From Prevotella sp. UBA2809 (GTDB lineage Bacteria > Bacteroidota > Bacteroidia > Bacteroidales > Bacteroidaceae), in the NCBI GenBank assembly GCA_002351725.1, contig DEHD01000009.1, forward strand, positions 1-47,223: a stretch of 47,223 nt of DNA, written 5' to 3'. The position numbers were made by a program, and so were the translations under genes. Of this stretch, positions 24,838-32,987 are shown in pieces (within the stretch, counting starts at the first letter, position 1; each line of letters starts with the position of its first letter). The notes under the pieces are model-generated. The model was not told the origin of the DNA. It ran no database searches and was given only the letters and a program-made list of their open reading frames with translations.

Positions 24838-25947
24838 ATGGCAATAAAACAAGAAATATTTGTGAAAACCAAGCGTACTTGTCTTTACGACAAGCATATT
24901 TCGCTTGGCGCTATGATGGTGGAGTTTGGCGGCTTTGATATGCCCTTACTGTACCAGAGTGCAGGTATAGCACCCGAGCATACTGCTGTTCGCGAGCATG
25001 TAGGACTGTTCGATGTATCGCACATGGGCGAGGTTACAGTTAAGGGCAAGGATGCTGAGCGCTACGTGCAGCATATTTTCACCAACGATATCGCTGGCGC
25101 ACCCGTAGGTAAGATATACTATGGTATGATGTGCTACGAGAATGGTGGTACTGTCGACGACCTGCTGGTATACAAGATGGGCGAGAACGACTTTTTCCTT
25201 GTCATCAACGCTGCCAATATCGATAAGGATTGGGCGTGGATGCAGGAGAAGGCCGAAGGATTCGATATTGACCTGCAGAACCGTAGTGACTACTATGGTC
25301 AGATAGCCGTTCAAGGCCCTGAGGCAGAACATACAGTTGAGACAGTTCTTGGTATCCCATGCGCAGAGATGACATTCTACACCTGCAAGACGATTGGCGA
25401 TGTCATCATCTCTCGTACAGGATATACAGGCGAGGATGGATTTGAGATATACGGCTCGCATGAGTACATCAACGAGTGCTGGGATAAACTGATTGCTGCA
25501 GGTGTTCAGGCTTGCGGACTAGGTTGTCGTGATACACTGCGCTTTGAGGTCGGTCTGCCTCTTTATGGCGATGAGCTCTCTGCTGACATCACTCCGATTA
25601 TGGCAGGCCTTGGTATGTTCGTTAAACTCGATAAGGCTGAGTTTATCGGTAAGGAGGCTCTTGCCAAGCAGAAGGCTGAGGGACCAGCAAAGAAACTTGT
25701 TGGTATTGAACTCTTCGACAAGGCTATCCCACGTCATGGTTACACCGTACTTAACATGGAAGGTGAGCCTATCGGTGAGGTTACTACTGGCTACCACACC
25801 CTGTCGTCAGATAAGAGCGTGTGCATGGCACTTGTAGATACTGCTTATTCTAAACTCGATACCGAGGTGCAGATACAGATCCGCAAAAAAGTGTTCCCAG
25901 GCAAGGTGGTTAAGAAGCAGTTCTATAACAAGAGCTACAAAAAATAG
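24838..25947 (+). CDS. gcvT: Glycine cleavage system T protein (aminomethyltransferase)
   Basis: 369 aa. Family landmarks are KTCLYDKH-like TKRTCLYDKHISLGAMMVEF, FDVSHMGEV, FTNDIAG, DLLVYKM and the conserved D in GLGCRDTLRFEVGLPLYG. It transfers the methylene group of the aminomethyl arm on GcvH to tetrahydrofolate and releases ammonia. The length is standard. It begins 20 bases after the lipoate ligase gene; GcvH follows 31 bases downstream. Chain start MAIKQEIF is preceded by an A-rich region as is common in this lineage. Confidence 0.96.
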   Translation: MAIKQEIFVKTKRTCLYDKHISLGAMMVEFGGFDMPLLYQSAGIAPEHTAVREHVGLFDVSHMGEVTVKGKDAERYVQHIFTNDIAGAPVGKIYYGMMCYENGGTVDDLLVYKMGENDFFLVINAANIDKDWAWMQEKAEGFDIDLQNRSDYYGQIAVQGPEAEHTVETVLGIPCAEMTFYTCKTIGDVIISRTGYTGEDGFEIYGSHEYINECWDKLIAAGVQACGLGCRDTLRFEVGLPLYGDELSADITPIMAGLGMFVKLDKAEFIGKEALAKQKAEGPAKKLVGIELFDKAIPRHGYTVLNMEGEPIGEVTTGYHTLSSDKSVCMALVDTAYSKLDTEVQIQIRKKVFPGKVVKKQFYNKSYKK

Positions 25948-25978
25948 AAAATGTAATAATTAAAAAGTATAAAACTAT

Positions 25979-26359
25979 ATGGCAAAAGTAATTGAAGGAC
26001 TCTACTACTCAGAGTCACACGAATTTGTAAGAGTAGAAGGTGATTTTGGTTTTATCGGTATCACAGACTATGCCCAGAACGCTCTGGGAAATGTGGTGTA
26101 TGTTGATATGCCCGATGTTGATGACGATGTTGAGGCCGGCGAGGAGTTTGGAGCCGTTGAGAGTGTAAAGGCTGCCAGCGATTTGTTCTCACCAGTCAGT
26201 GGTAAAGTAGTTGAGGTAAACGAGGCTCTTGAGGATCAGCCAGAGCTAATCAACCAGGATGCTTTTGAGAACTGGATCATCAAGGTAGAACTCAGCGATA
26301 AGTCAGAGCTCGATGCCCTCATGGACGCCAAGGCTTACGCCGCTTTCTGTGAGAAGTAA
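25979..26359 (+). CDS. gcvH: Glycine cleavage system H protein (lipoyl carrier)
   Basis: 126 aa, full length. The lipoyl-attachment lysine is K64 in GAVESVKAASDLFSPVSG. The fold's other marks are GITDYAQNALGNVVYVDMP and the C-terminal NWIIKVELSD. It shuttles the aminomethyl group between the P, T and L proteins and is very acidic. The adjacent lipoate ligase gene supplies a means to modify it. A 98-base gap with an inverted repeat separates it from gcvPA, the only sizeable gap in the operon. Confidence 0.97.
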   Translation: MAKVIEGLYYSESHEFVRVEGDFGFIGITDYAQNALGNVVYVDMPDVDDDVEAGEEFGAVESVKAASDLFSPVSGKVVEVNEALEDQPELINQDAFENWIIKVELSDKSELDALMDAKAYAAFCEK

Positions 26360-26364
26360 TTTCA

Positions 26365-26440
26365 GCAACGGACTACAGGACTTAAGGACTTTTTTATTGA
26401 GAATCTTATAAATAGTCGTGTTAGTCCTGTAGTCCGTTGC
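26365..26440. repeat. Perfect 18-bp inverted repeat between gcvH and gcvPA
   Basis: Bases 26365-26382 pair perfectly with 26423-26440. The left arm continues an 8-base period: GGACTACA, GGACTTAA, GGACTTTT. The loop is 40 bases. The hairpin lies in the middle of the operon and has no clear T run on the plus strand, so it is more likely a processing, stability or mobile-repeat element than a full terminator. Confidence 0.88.
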
Positions 26441-26456
26441 AAAAATTAATTAGATT

Positions 26457-27761
26457 ATGGATTATAAGTATTTTCCGCATACAAGCGACGACTTGCAGGC
26501 GATGATGGAGAAGGCCGGGGTTAAAGACCTCGACGGACTCTACGCCCAGATTCCTGATAGCATCCGCTTTAAGGGCGATTACAAGTTGCCTTCGGAGATG
26601 AGCGAGATGGAAGTGCGCCAATTGTTTGAGAAACTGGGTTCGCAGAACCAGCAGCTCACCTGCTTTGCCGGCTTTGGCGTTTACGATCATTATATGCCAT
26701 CGGCGGTGCCCAGCCTGTTGCAGCGTTCAGAGTTTCTAACCTCTTACACTCCGTATCAGGCTGAGATATCTCAAGGCACGTTGCACTATATCTTCGAATA
26801 TCAGAGCATGATGGCTGAGCTTACAGGTATGGACATCAGTAATGCATCAATGTACGATGGCACAACTGCTTGTGCCGAGGCTATGATGATGGCTGTGGCT
26901 GCTGGTAAGAAAGTTAATAAGGTGTTGGTCTCTGAGGGCTTGAATCCCAAGACACGCAAGGTTCTTGACACCTATGCCCTTCATCAGGGCATCGAACTGG
27001 TAACGATACCTCTCAAAGATGGTGTTACCGACCTCACAACAGCCAACTTCGACAGTGTTGCTGGTGTCATAGTTCAGCAGCCCAATGTTTATGGTATAGT
27101 TGAAGACTTCACAGGCTTTGCCGATACTTGTCATGAGCATAAGGCACTATTCATTATGGATAGTGTGGCAGCCGACCTGGCTGTGCTCAAGACTCCTGGC
27201 GAGTGGGGCGCTGATATTGCTGTTGGCGATGGTCAGTCGTTAGGTATTCCTATGTTGTTTGGTGGTCCTTATGTGGGCTATATGTGTTGCACAGAGAAGT
27301 TGATTCGTAAGATGCCTGGTCGTATCGTGGGTATGACCAAGGACAATCGCGACCAGCGTGCTTTCGTGCTTACCCTTCAGGCTCGCGAGCAACATATCCG
27401 TCGCCAGAAGGCAACATCAAATATCTGCTCGAATCAGAGTCTGATGGCGCTCTTTGTTACCATCTATCTCTCGTTGATGGGAAAACAGGGCGTGAAAGAG
27501 GCTGCTGAGCTATCGTATGCAGGAGCTCACTATCTCTGTGATAAACTTGTTGAAACAGGTAAGTTCCATCTGGTTTACAATCAGCCTTTCTTCAATGAGT
27601 TCTATGTGAAGTACGACGGCGATGTTGATGCATTGCAGAAGCGTTTCGTCGATGCCGGATTCCTTGGTGGCGTTAAGTTTGCCGATGGTATCCTCTTCGC
27701 TGTTACTGAGAAGCGTACTAAGGAAGAAATTGATAACCTCGTAAAGATTGCTGCCGTATGA
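26457..27761 (+). CDS. gcvPA: Glycine dehydrogenase (decarboxylating) subunit 1
   Basis: 434 aa. It opens YKYFPHTSDDLQAMMEKAGV and contains FAGFGVYDHYMPSAVP and YTPYQAEISQGTLHYIFEYQ, the marks of the N-terminal half of P protein in two-subunit enzymes. It pairs with GcvPB to decarboxylate glycine, passing the aminomethyl group to lipoyl-GcvH. It lacks the PLP lysine, which is in GcvPB, as expected. Its stop overlaps the gcvPB start (ATGA), consistent with stoichiometric coupled translation. Confidence 0.96.
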   Translation: MDYKYFPHTSDDLQAMMEKAGVKDLDGLYAQIPDSIRFKGDYKLPSEMSEMEVRQLFEKLGSQNQQLTCFAGFGVYDHYMPSAVPSLLQRSEFLTSYTPYQAEISQGTLHYIFEYQSMMAELTGMDISNASMYDGTTACAEAMMMAVAAGKKVNKVLVSEGLNPKTRKVLDTYALHQGIELVTIPLKDGVTDLTTANFDSVAGVIVQQPNVYGIVEDFTGFADTCHEHKALFIMDSVAADLAVLKTPGEWGADIAVGDGQSLGIPMLFGGPYVGYMCCTEKLIRKMPGRIVGMTKDNRDQRAFVLTLQAREQHIRRQKATSNICSNQSLMALFVTIYLSLMGKQGVKEAAELSYAGAHYLCDKLVETGKFHLVYNQPFFNEFYVKYDGDVDALQKRFVDAGFLGGVKFADGILFAVTEKRTKEEIDNLVKIAAV

Positions 27762-29167
27762 ACAACCGACTATATGGAAATCTGATCTTTGAACTCTCAA
27801 AGGAGGGCCGCAAAGGATACAGTCTGCCAAAGAATAACTATGGCAGTTACGAGATACCTGCTTCGATGAAGCGTGCTGAGGATGCTGAACTTCCTGAGTG
27901 CGACGAGCTTACCGTGGTGCGCCACTATACCAATCTGTCGAATAATAACTTTGGTGTAGATACCGGCTTCTATCCGTTGGGCTCTTGTACCATGAAGTAC
28001 AATCCTAAAATCAACGAGGAGATGGCCGCTCTGCCTCAGTTCCAGAATCTGCATCCAGAGCAGCCTCAGAAGACGGTGATGGGTGCTTTGGCTTTGGTAT
28101 CACTATTGGAGAAATCGCTCTGCGAGCTTACTGGTTTGGCTCACTTCACCTTTAAGCCATATGCTGGTGCCCATGGTGAGTTGACAGGACTGATGACTAT
28201 CGATAACTATCATCGCCAGCGTGGTGACATGCAGCGTAAAAAGGTGATTGTACCTGATAGCGCACATGGTACTAATCCTGCCTCGGCAGCAGTATGCGGA
28301 TTGGAGATTGTTGAGGTAAAATCACTGGCCAACGGTCAGGTTGACTTCGAGGATCTGCAGCGTATCGTGTCTGAACAAGGTAAGGAGATTGCTGCTATGA
28401 TGATGACCAATCCTAATACCCTCGGCCTTTTCGAGACCCGTATCCCAGAGATTGCAAAACTCATACATGACTGCGGTGGATTGATGTATTACGATGGTGC
28501 TAACTTGAATCCTATGCTTGGCGCTTGTCGTCCTGGCGATATGGGCTTCGATGTAATGCACATCAATCTGCATAAGACCTTCTCAACGCCTCATGGTGGC
28601 GGCGGTCCTGGTTCTGGTCCTGTAGGTGTTCGCGAGGGATTGCAGGATTGCTTCCCCTTCGTGTCGCCCTATCACGGCAACTATGGCGTGATGATGCGTG
28701 CATATGCCTACATTCTTTCACTCGGTCGCGAGCATGTAAAGGAGGTTGGACCGCTTGCTGTGCTCAACGCCAACTATATCAAAGAGTGCCTGAAGGATGT
28801 TTACGAGTTGCCTATCGACACTATCTGTTGTCATGAGTTCGTGTTCGATGGCTTGAAGGATAAGTCAACAGGTGTTACCACAATGGATGTGGCCAAACGC
28901 TTGCTCGATTATGGCTATCATGCACCTACCATCTACTTCCCATTGCTCTTCCACGAGTCTCTGATGATTGAGCCTACGGAGAATGAAAGTAAGGAGACGC
29001 TCGATAGCTTTATCGAAGTGATGCGCCAGATAGCTGAGGAGGCTAAGACTAACCCCGATGAGGTTAAGTCGGCTCCTCACACTACACCTATCGGACGTGT
29101 TGACGATGTACTCGCAGCCAAGCATCCTGTTACGACTTATAAACAGTTGAAGAATGAACAAAACTGA
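27758..29167 (+). CDS. gcvPB: Glycine dehydrogenase (decarboxylating) subunit 2
   Basis: 469 aa. The PLP lysine is K273 in HINLHKTFSTPHGGGGPGSG. FYPLGSCTMKYNPKINEEMA and YFPLLFHESLMIEPTENESK are further family segments. It is the catalytic PLP subunit of the glycine decarboxylase heterotetramer. It overlaps gcvPA by 4 bases and lpd by 14 bases, so the last three genes are translationally chained. Length is normal for the split form. Confidence 0.97.
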   Translation: MNNRLYGNLIFELSKEGRKGYSLPKNNYGSYEIPASMKRAEDAELPECDELTVVRHYTNLSNNNFGVDTGFYPLGSCTMKYNPKINEEMAALPQFQNLHPEQPQKTVMGALALVSLLEKSLCELTGLAHFTFKPYAGAHGELTGLMTIDNYHRQRGDMQRKKVIVPDSAHGTNPASAAVCGLEIVEVKSLANGQVDFEDLQRIVSEQGKEIAAMMMTNPNTLGLFETRIPEIAKLIHDCGGLMYYDGANLNPMLGACRPGDMGFDVMHINLHKTFSTPHGGGGPGSGPVGVREGLQDCFPFVSPYHGNYGVMMRAYAYILSLGREHVKEVGPLAVLNANYIKECLKDVYELPIDTICCHEFVFDGLKDKSTGVTTMDVAKRLLDYGYHAPTIYFPLLFHESLMIEPTENESKETLDSFIEVMRQIAEEAKTNPDEVKSAPHTTPIGRVDDVLAAKHPVTTYKQLKNEQN

Positions 29168-30371
29168 TCTGATTATCATCGGCGCGGGCCCAGGCGGTTA
29201 CCGCGCCGCTGAATATGCAGCCAAGAAAGGCCTGAAGGTTGTTATCTTCGAGGGCTCTGAGGTTGGTGGTACATGTCTTAATGTGGGTTGTATTCCAACT
29301 AAGACTTACGTGCATAGCTCCACTTTTGATGAAGCCCGTGAGCGTATGGCAGCAGTTGTAGCCCAACTTCGTCAGGGCGTTGAGGGCATTCTTTCGCATC
29401 CTAATATCACACTAGTTCGTGAGAAGGGCGTGTTTGCAGATGCTCATACCGTTGGCGACTATACAGCTGATAACATTATTATTGCCACTGGTTCTGAAAC
29501 AAAATGGCTTCCCATCAAGGGTTGTGATGATCCTCGTGTGGTTGATTCTACAGGTTTGCTTCAGTTGGAAACCCTTCCCAAGCGTCTCACCATTATCGGT
29601 GCAGGAGTTATTGGAATGGAATTCGCCTCTGTGTTCAATCGCTTTGGTTCTGAGGTAACGGTAATCGAGTATCTTAAAGAATGCTTACCAGCTCTTGATA
29701 GCGATATCGCCAAACGCTTGCGCAAGTATCTGGAAAAGCAAGGCATCACCTTCAAGATGAAGACAGCTGTAGAGAACATTGCAGATATTGATGCCGATGT
29801 GATTCTGATGGCTACAGGCAGAAAGTCTCGTGTGCAAGCCGACTTTGCCAATGCCGGTATTGAATACGACGAGCGCAAAGGTGTTACTGTTGATGAGAAT
29901 TTTAAGACAACCGTGAATGGCATCTATGCCATCGGCGATGTCAATGGTCGTCAGATGCTGGCTCATGCCGCAGAGATGCAAGCCATCCGTGCTGTGAACC
30001 ATATTATAGGTAAGAAGGATGCAATCGATTTCAGCATCATGCCTGCTGCGATATTCACCCAACCCGAGGCAGCCTGTGTTGGTCCTACAGAGAATCAGCT
30101 TAAGGAGCAAGGCCTCGCCTACGAGTGCAAAAAGTCATTCTGGCGTGCCAATGGAAAAGCCATGGCTATGAATGAAACCGAAGGTATGTTGAAACTATTT
30201 GTTTCGCCTGATGGTCTCATACTTGGTTGTCACGCTTATGGCGCTCATTCAGCCGACATTGTCCAAGAAGTAAGTGTGCTGATGTGTAAACACACCACTA
30301 TCGCCGAACTCGCCGATATGGTCCACATCCATCCTACACTCTCCGAGATTCTGAAAAGCGCTGTAGATTGA
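29154..30371 (+). CDS. lpd: Dihydrolipoamide dehydrogenase (L protein), compact form
   Basis: 405 aa. FAD site GAGPGGYRAAE (10-20), redox disulfide C41/C46 in GGTCLNVGCIPTK, NAD site IIGAGVIGMEFAS, second FAD site GIYAIGDVNG and active-site base in HIHPTLSEIL. It reoxidises the dihydrolipoyl arm of GcvH with NAD+. The chain is about 50-60 residues shorter than typical Lpd. The missing part appears to lie in the NAD domain between KMKTAVENIA and DADVILMATGRKS, where beta strands are normally found, with a second shortening before the first NAD strand. All catalytic residues are kept. The gene ends inside a terminator stem-loop. Confidence 0.93.
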   Translation: MNKTDLIIIGAGPGGYRAAEYAAKKGLKVVIFEGSEVGGTCLNVGCIPTKTYVHSSTFDEARERMAAVVAQLRQGVEGILSHPNITLVREKGVFADAHTVGDYTADNIIIATGSETKWLPIKGCDDPRVVDSTGLLQLETLPKRLTIIGAGVIGMEFASVFNRFGSEVTVIEYLKECLPALDSDIAKRLRKYLEKQGITFKMKTAVENIADIDADVILMATGRKSRVQADFANAGIEYDERKGVTVDENFKTTVNGIYAIGDVNGRQMLAHAAEMQAIRAVNHIIGKKDAIDFSIMPAAIFTQPEAACVGPTENQLKEQGLAYECKKSFWRANGKAMAMNETEGMLKLFVSPDGLILGCHAYGAHSADIVQEVSVLMCKHTTIAELADMVHIHPTLSEILKSAVD

Positions 30372-30391
30372 TTTCTACAGCGCTTTTTTTT
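30355..30391 (+). terminator. Strong terminator overlapping the lpd stop codon
   Basis: A perfect 13-bp stem (30355-30367 with 30374-30386), 6-base loop and a T run. The left stem encodes the last residues of Lpd and the TGA lies in the loop. Confidence 0.95.
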
Positions 30392-30537
30392 CTCTCATCT
30401 CTCACATAATCTCTCAAAACCCTCATAAACACAGGCCTTCAGCGATAGTGGAGATTAGGGAGGGATTTCAAACATCTCTCACACCCCGCAAGCCCTTTGT
30501 ACATAGGCGTTTCAGAAGATTATGTGAGAGATGAGAG
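30392..30537. repeat. Perfect 21-bp inverted repeat with CTCTCA units
   Basis: Bases 30392-30412 pair perfectly with 30517-30537, enclosing 104 bases. The left arm holds CTCTCA at 30392 and 30399, with a third at 30411 just past it. A T run follows the right arm, so it could also back up termination. The enclosed DNA has no credible ORF. It occupies part of the 334-base gap between lpd and purN. Confidence 0.85.
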
Positions 30538-30607
30538 TTTTTTTCGTAAAACTTTAAAAAAACTCATTCATAACATCACAGAATCTGCCAAAGAAATGAC
30601 CAAAACC

Positions 30608-30695
30608 ATTCCCAATAACGGAATTCTTTATTCCCAACTAGGGAACAATTCATTCCCAACTAGGGAACATTTCATTCCCAACGTGGGAATAAATT
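30608..30695. repeat. Four 22-base tandem units, near-palindromic TTCCC-GGGAA
   Basis: Units start at 30608, 30630, 30652 and 30674. The middle two are nearly identical (ATTCCCAACTAGGGAACA plus four bases); the outer two are degenerate but keep length. TTCCC and GGGAA make each unit a small hairpin or a dyad binding site. There are no unique spacers, so it is not CRISPR. It abuts the 3' end of purN. Confidence 0.85.
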
Positions 30696-30705
30696 CCAAT
30701 GCAAA

Positions 30706-31272
30706 TCAAAGTTTCTTTAATACTTCCTCAACAACTTTGGGGAAGTATTTCATTTCCAGTTGGTGCTCTTTCTCGGCGATGTCATCGGCAGTGTCATTGG
30801 GAGAAATAGCTACCTTGTATTGGGCGATAATCTCGCCTGAATCGCATACGGGTGTTACCCAATGAACAGTCATGCCGGTCTCGGTTTCACCAGCTTCTTT
30901 CACGGCCTCGTGTACATGGTGGCCCCACATGCCTTTGCCGCCGTACTTGGGCAATAGGGCAGGGTGGATGTTGATGATGCGGTGTGGATAGGCATCGATA
31001 AGAAAGCTTGGTACCAAAGGCAAGAAGCCTGCCAATACGATAAAGTCGATGCCGTATTTCTTGAGTAATGGCATCATTACATCAGGATTGTTAAGCTCGG
31101 CTTTTGGGGTGACTGCTGTAGGAACGCCAAGGTTCTCAGCACGAACTAATGCGTAGGCATCAAACTTATTGCTGACTACGAGAGCGCAATTTACGTTCTC
31201 GGAGCCAGCAAAATATTTTATCAGGTTCTCGCAGTTTGTACCACTGCCAGAAACGAAAATCGCTATGTTCAC
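30706..31272 (-). CDS. purN: Phosphoribosylglycinamide formyltransferase
   Basis: 188 aa, full length. IAIFVSGSGTNCENLI binds the substrate phosphate; INIHPALLPKYGGKGMWGHH carries the catalytic Asn and His; TVHWVTPVCDSGEIIAQ carries the second His and the Asp. It formylates glycinamide ribonucleotide with 10-formyl-tetrahydrofolate in purine synthesis. It lies 6 bases downstream of ddh on the same strand and is likely co-transcribed. Its proximity to the glycine cleavage operon, a source of one-carbon units, may be more than chance, but it is on the other strand. Confidence 0.96.
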   Translation of the reverse strand: MNIAIFVSGSGTNCENLIKYFAGSENVNCALVVSNKFDAYALVRAENLGVPTAVTPKAELNNPDVMMPLLKKYGIDFIVLAGFLPLVPSFLIDAYPHRIINIHPALLPKYGGKGMWGHHVHEAVKEAGETETGMTVHWVTPVCDSGEIIAQYKVAISPNDTADDIAEKEHQLEMKYFPKVVEEVLKKL

Positions 31273-31278
31273 AATATA

Positions 31279-32178
31279 TTAAACAAGGTGTTCAATTAAA
31301 TCGGCACGGTCACCAGGAAGCATATCGATTACAGGAATCTCAATCATAGTGTAGCATCCTGGCTCAAGGCGCATTGAAGCACGAGCCACGTTAACAAGTA
31401 CCTGACCAGTGAGTGCTGGGTTGTTGATGCTCATATTGAACTCAAGACGCTGGTTCTGAGTCTTACCGCTCACACCCTTGCGTACCAGATTTACACCGTG
31501 ACCCATATCACGAACATCGTCAACGCTCTCAACCTGGAAAACGTGAGTCTCGTCGCTTGCGAAGTATGGATCGGCCTTGATAGCCTTTGTTACCTCTTCG
31601 AGTTTAGCACCATCCTCAAGCTCAACGTAAACCATACGACGATGGATACCCTCGCCAAGAGGAATAGTCATAGAAAGTGCGTTCTTAACGCCCTCCTTTG
31701 AGCGTACGCAAACGCTGTGGCCCATTGACATACCAGGACCGAAGTTGCTATAGCTCAGACCCTTTGGAGCCAAGCTCTGCATAAGTGTACGTACGATAGA
31801 GTCGGAACCTGGATCCCATCCTGCTGCGATAACGCTAACAGTGTTTGTCTCCTTGTTCAGCTTCATCAGGCGCTCGCGATAGCCACGAATCTGTGTGTGG
31901 ATATCGAAAGAGTCGACTGTGTTGATGCCCAGAGGCAGAATCTGATTAGCATACTCCTCGCAGCTACGTGTTGGGGTGGCAAGGATTGCTACGTCAACAT
32001 CCTTAAGCTCGCGGATGTCTTTTACTACGTCATACTGTGCTAGTTCAGCTGGCTTATTCTCAGCACCGTTACGACGAACGATACCTGCTACTTCAAAGTC
32101 GGGAGCTGTCTCGAGAGCCTCGAGAGCGTACTTACCGATGTTGCCGTAACCTACTACGGCTGCTCTGATTTTCTTCAT
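31279..32178 (-). CDS. ddh: meso-Diaminopimelate D-dehydrogenase
   Basis: 299 aa. VVGYGNIGKYALEAL is the NADP-binding loop; ILATPTRSCEEYANQIL, DSFDIH, AAGWDPGSDSIVRTLM and FGPGMSMGHSVCV are the substrate-domain landmarks. It converts tetrahydrodipicolinate to meso-diaminopimelate in one step with NADPH and ammonia, feeding lysine and peptidoglycan synthesis. Length is close to the family norm (about 300-326). It precedes purN by 6 bases. The minus-strand box TACTTTTG at 32228-32221 lies upstream. Confidence 0.95.
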   Translation of the reverse strand: MKKIRAAVVGYGNIGKYALEALETAPDFEVAGIVRRNGAENKPAELAQYDVVKDIRELKDVDVAILATPTRSCEEYANQILPLGINTVDSFDIHTQIRGYRERLMKLNKETNTVSVIAAGWDPGSDSIVRTLMQSLAPKGLSYSNFGPGMSMGHSVCVRSKEGVKNALSMTIPLGEGIHRRMVYVELEDGAKLEEVTKAIKADPYFASDETHVFQVESVDDVRDMGHGVNLVRKGVSGKTQNQRLEFNMSINNPALTGQVLVNVARASMRLEPGCYTMIEIPVIDMLPGDRADLIEHLV

Positions 32179-32220
32179 GTTTTATTATTTGTTTGTTTGA
32201 ATTTTCTTTGTTTGCGCTTG

Positions 32221-32228
32221 CAAAAGTA
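32221..32228 (-). promoter_or_regulatory. -7 box of the ddh-purN promoter
   Basis: TACTTTTG on the minus strand, 42 bases before the ddh ATG. No TTTG at the -33 distance. Confidence 0.5.
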
Positions 32229-32378
32229 ATGCTTTTATATTAATTACATAACATTTTGACGGCTAAAATTATCTAAAAACTTTCATTTTGTGATAAATTG
32301 CAACTTATTGGCATCTAAATACAATAAATTATAACCATTCGGCGTTTAAAATAATGTATATATACAAAATTGAAAGTT

Positions 32379-32981
32379 ATGATAGAATACATCAAGGGTG
32401 AACTGACCGAGTTAACCCCTGCTTTAGCAACCATTGAGGCAGCAGGAATCGGTTATGGCTTGAACATATCGTTAAACACGTTCAGCGCCATTCAAGGAAA
32501 GAAAGAAGTGAAACTCTACGTCTACGAGGCCATTCGCGAAGATGCACATCTGCTATATGGGTTTGTTAATAAGAAGGAACGCGAGATGTTTCTCTTGCTG
32601 ATAACTGTTAGCGGAGTTGGTGCTAATACGGCCCGAATGATGCTGTCGGGTATGAGTGTAGCAGAGCTTTGTAATGCTATATCTACAGGCAATGCAAAGC
32701 TTATACAGGGTATAAAGGGCATAGGTAAGATGACTGCCCAACGCATTATTGTTGACCTTCGCGACAAGATTGTCACGCTTGGAATCTCTGACGAGATACC
32801 TGCGGGTGGACAGATGCAGACACCTGTTAACAATCAGGTTAAGGATGAGGCTATTGCCGCCCTTACTATGCTTGGTTTCGCCCCGGCTCCTACCCAGAAG
32901 GTTGTGCTGCAAATCCTGCAGGAACAGCCTAATGCCCCTGTTGAACAAGTGGTAAAACTCGCCTTGAAACAAATTAAATAA
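32379..32981 (+). CDS. ruvA: Holliday junction branch migration protein RuvA
   Basis: 200 aa from ATG 32379; a TTG at 32370 would add three residues. Domain I is the OB fold (MIEYIKGELTEL), domain II has two helix-hairpin-helix motifs (LITVSGVGANTARMML and LIQGIKGIGKMTAQRIIVDL), and domain III is the C-terminal helical RuvB-binding part (DEAIAALTMLGFAPAPTQKV). It binds Holliday junctions and loads RuvB. sprA begins 6 bases after its stop, so the two are probably on one message. No convincing promoter was seen by eye in the 200 bases between it and ddh. Confidence 0.97.
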   Translation: MIEYIKGELTELTPALATIEAAGIGYGLNISLNTFSAIQGKKEVKLYVYEAIREDAHLLYGFVNKKEREMFLLLITVSGVGANTARMMLSGMSVAELCNAISTGNAKLIQGIKGIGKMTAQRIIVDLRDKIVTLGISDEIPAGGQMQTPVNNQVKDEAIAALTMLGFAPAPTQKVVLQILQEQPNAPVEQVVKLALKQIK

Positions 32982-32987
32982 TTTAAT

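Noticed and set aside
29154..30371. Frameshift or truncation in lpd
   Set aside because: All motifs occur in order to the dimerisation end, and the terminator follows directly; the gene is short but intact.
30608..30695. CRISPR-like array
   Set aside because: Units are contiguous 22-mers with no unique spacers and no cas genes are present.
30497..30865. Plus-strand ORF of 122 codons across the repeat region
   Set aside because: It starts at TTG, uses repeat DNA and runs antisense through purN; no protein-like features.
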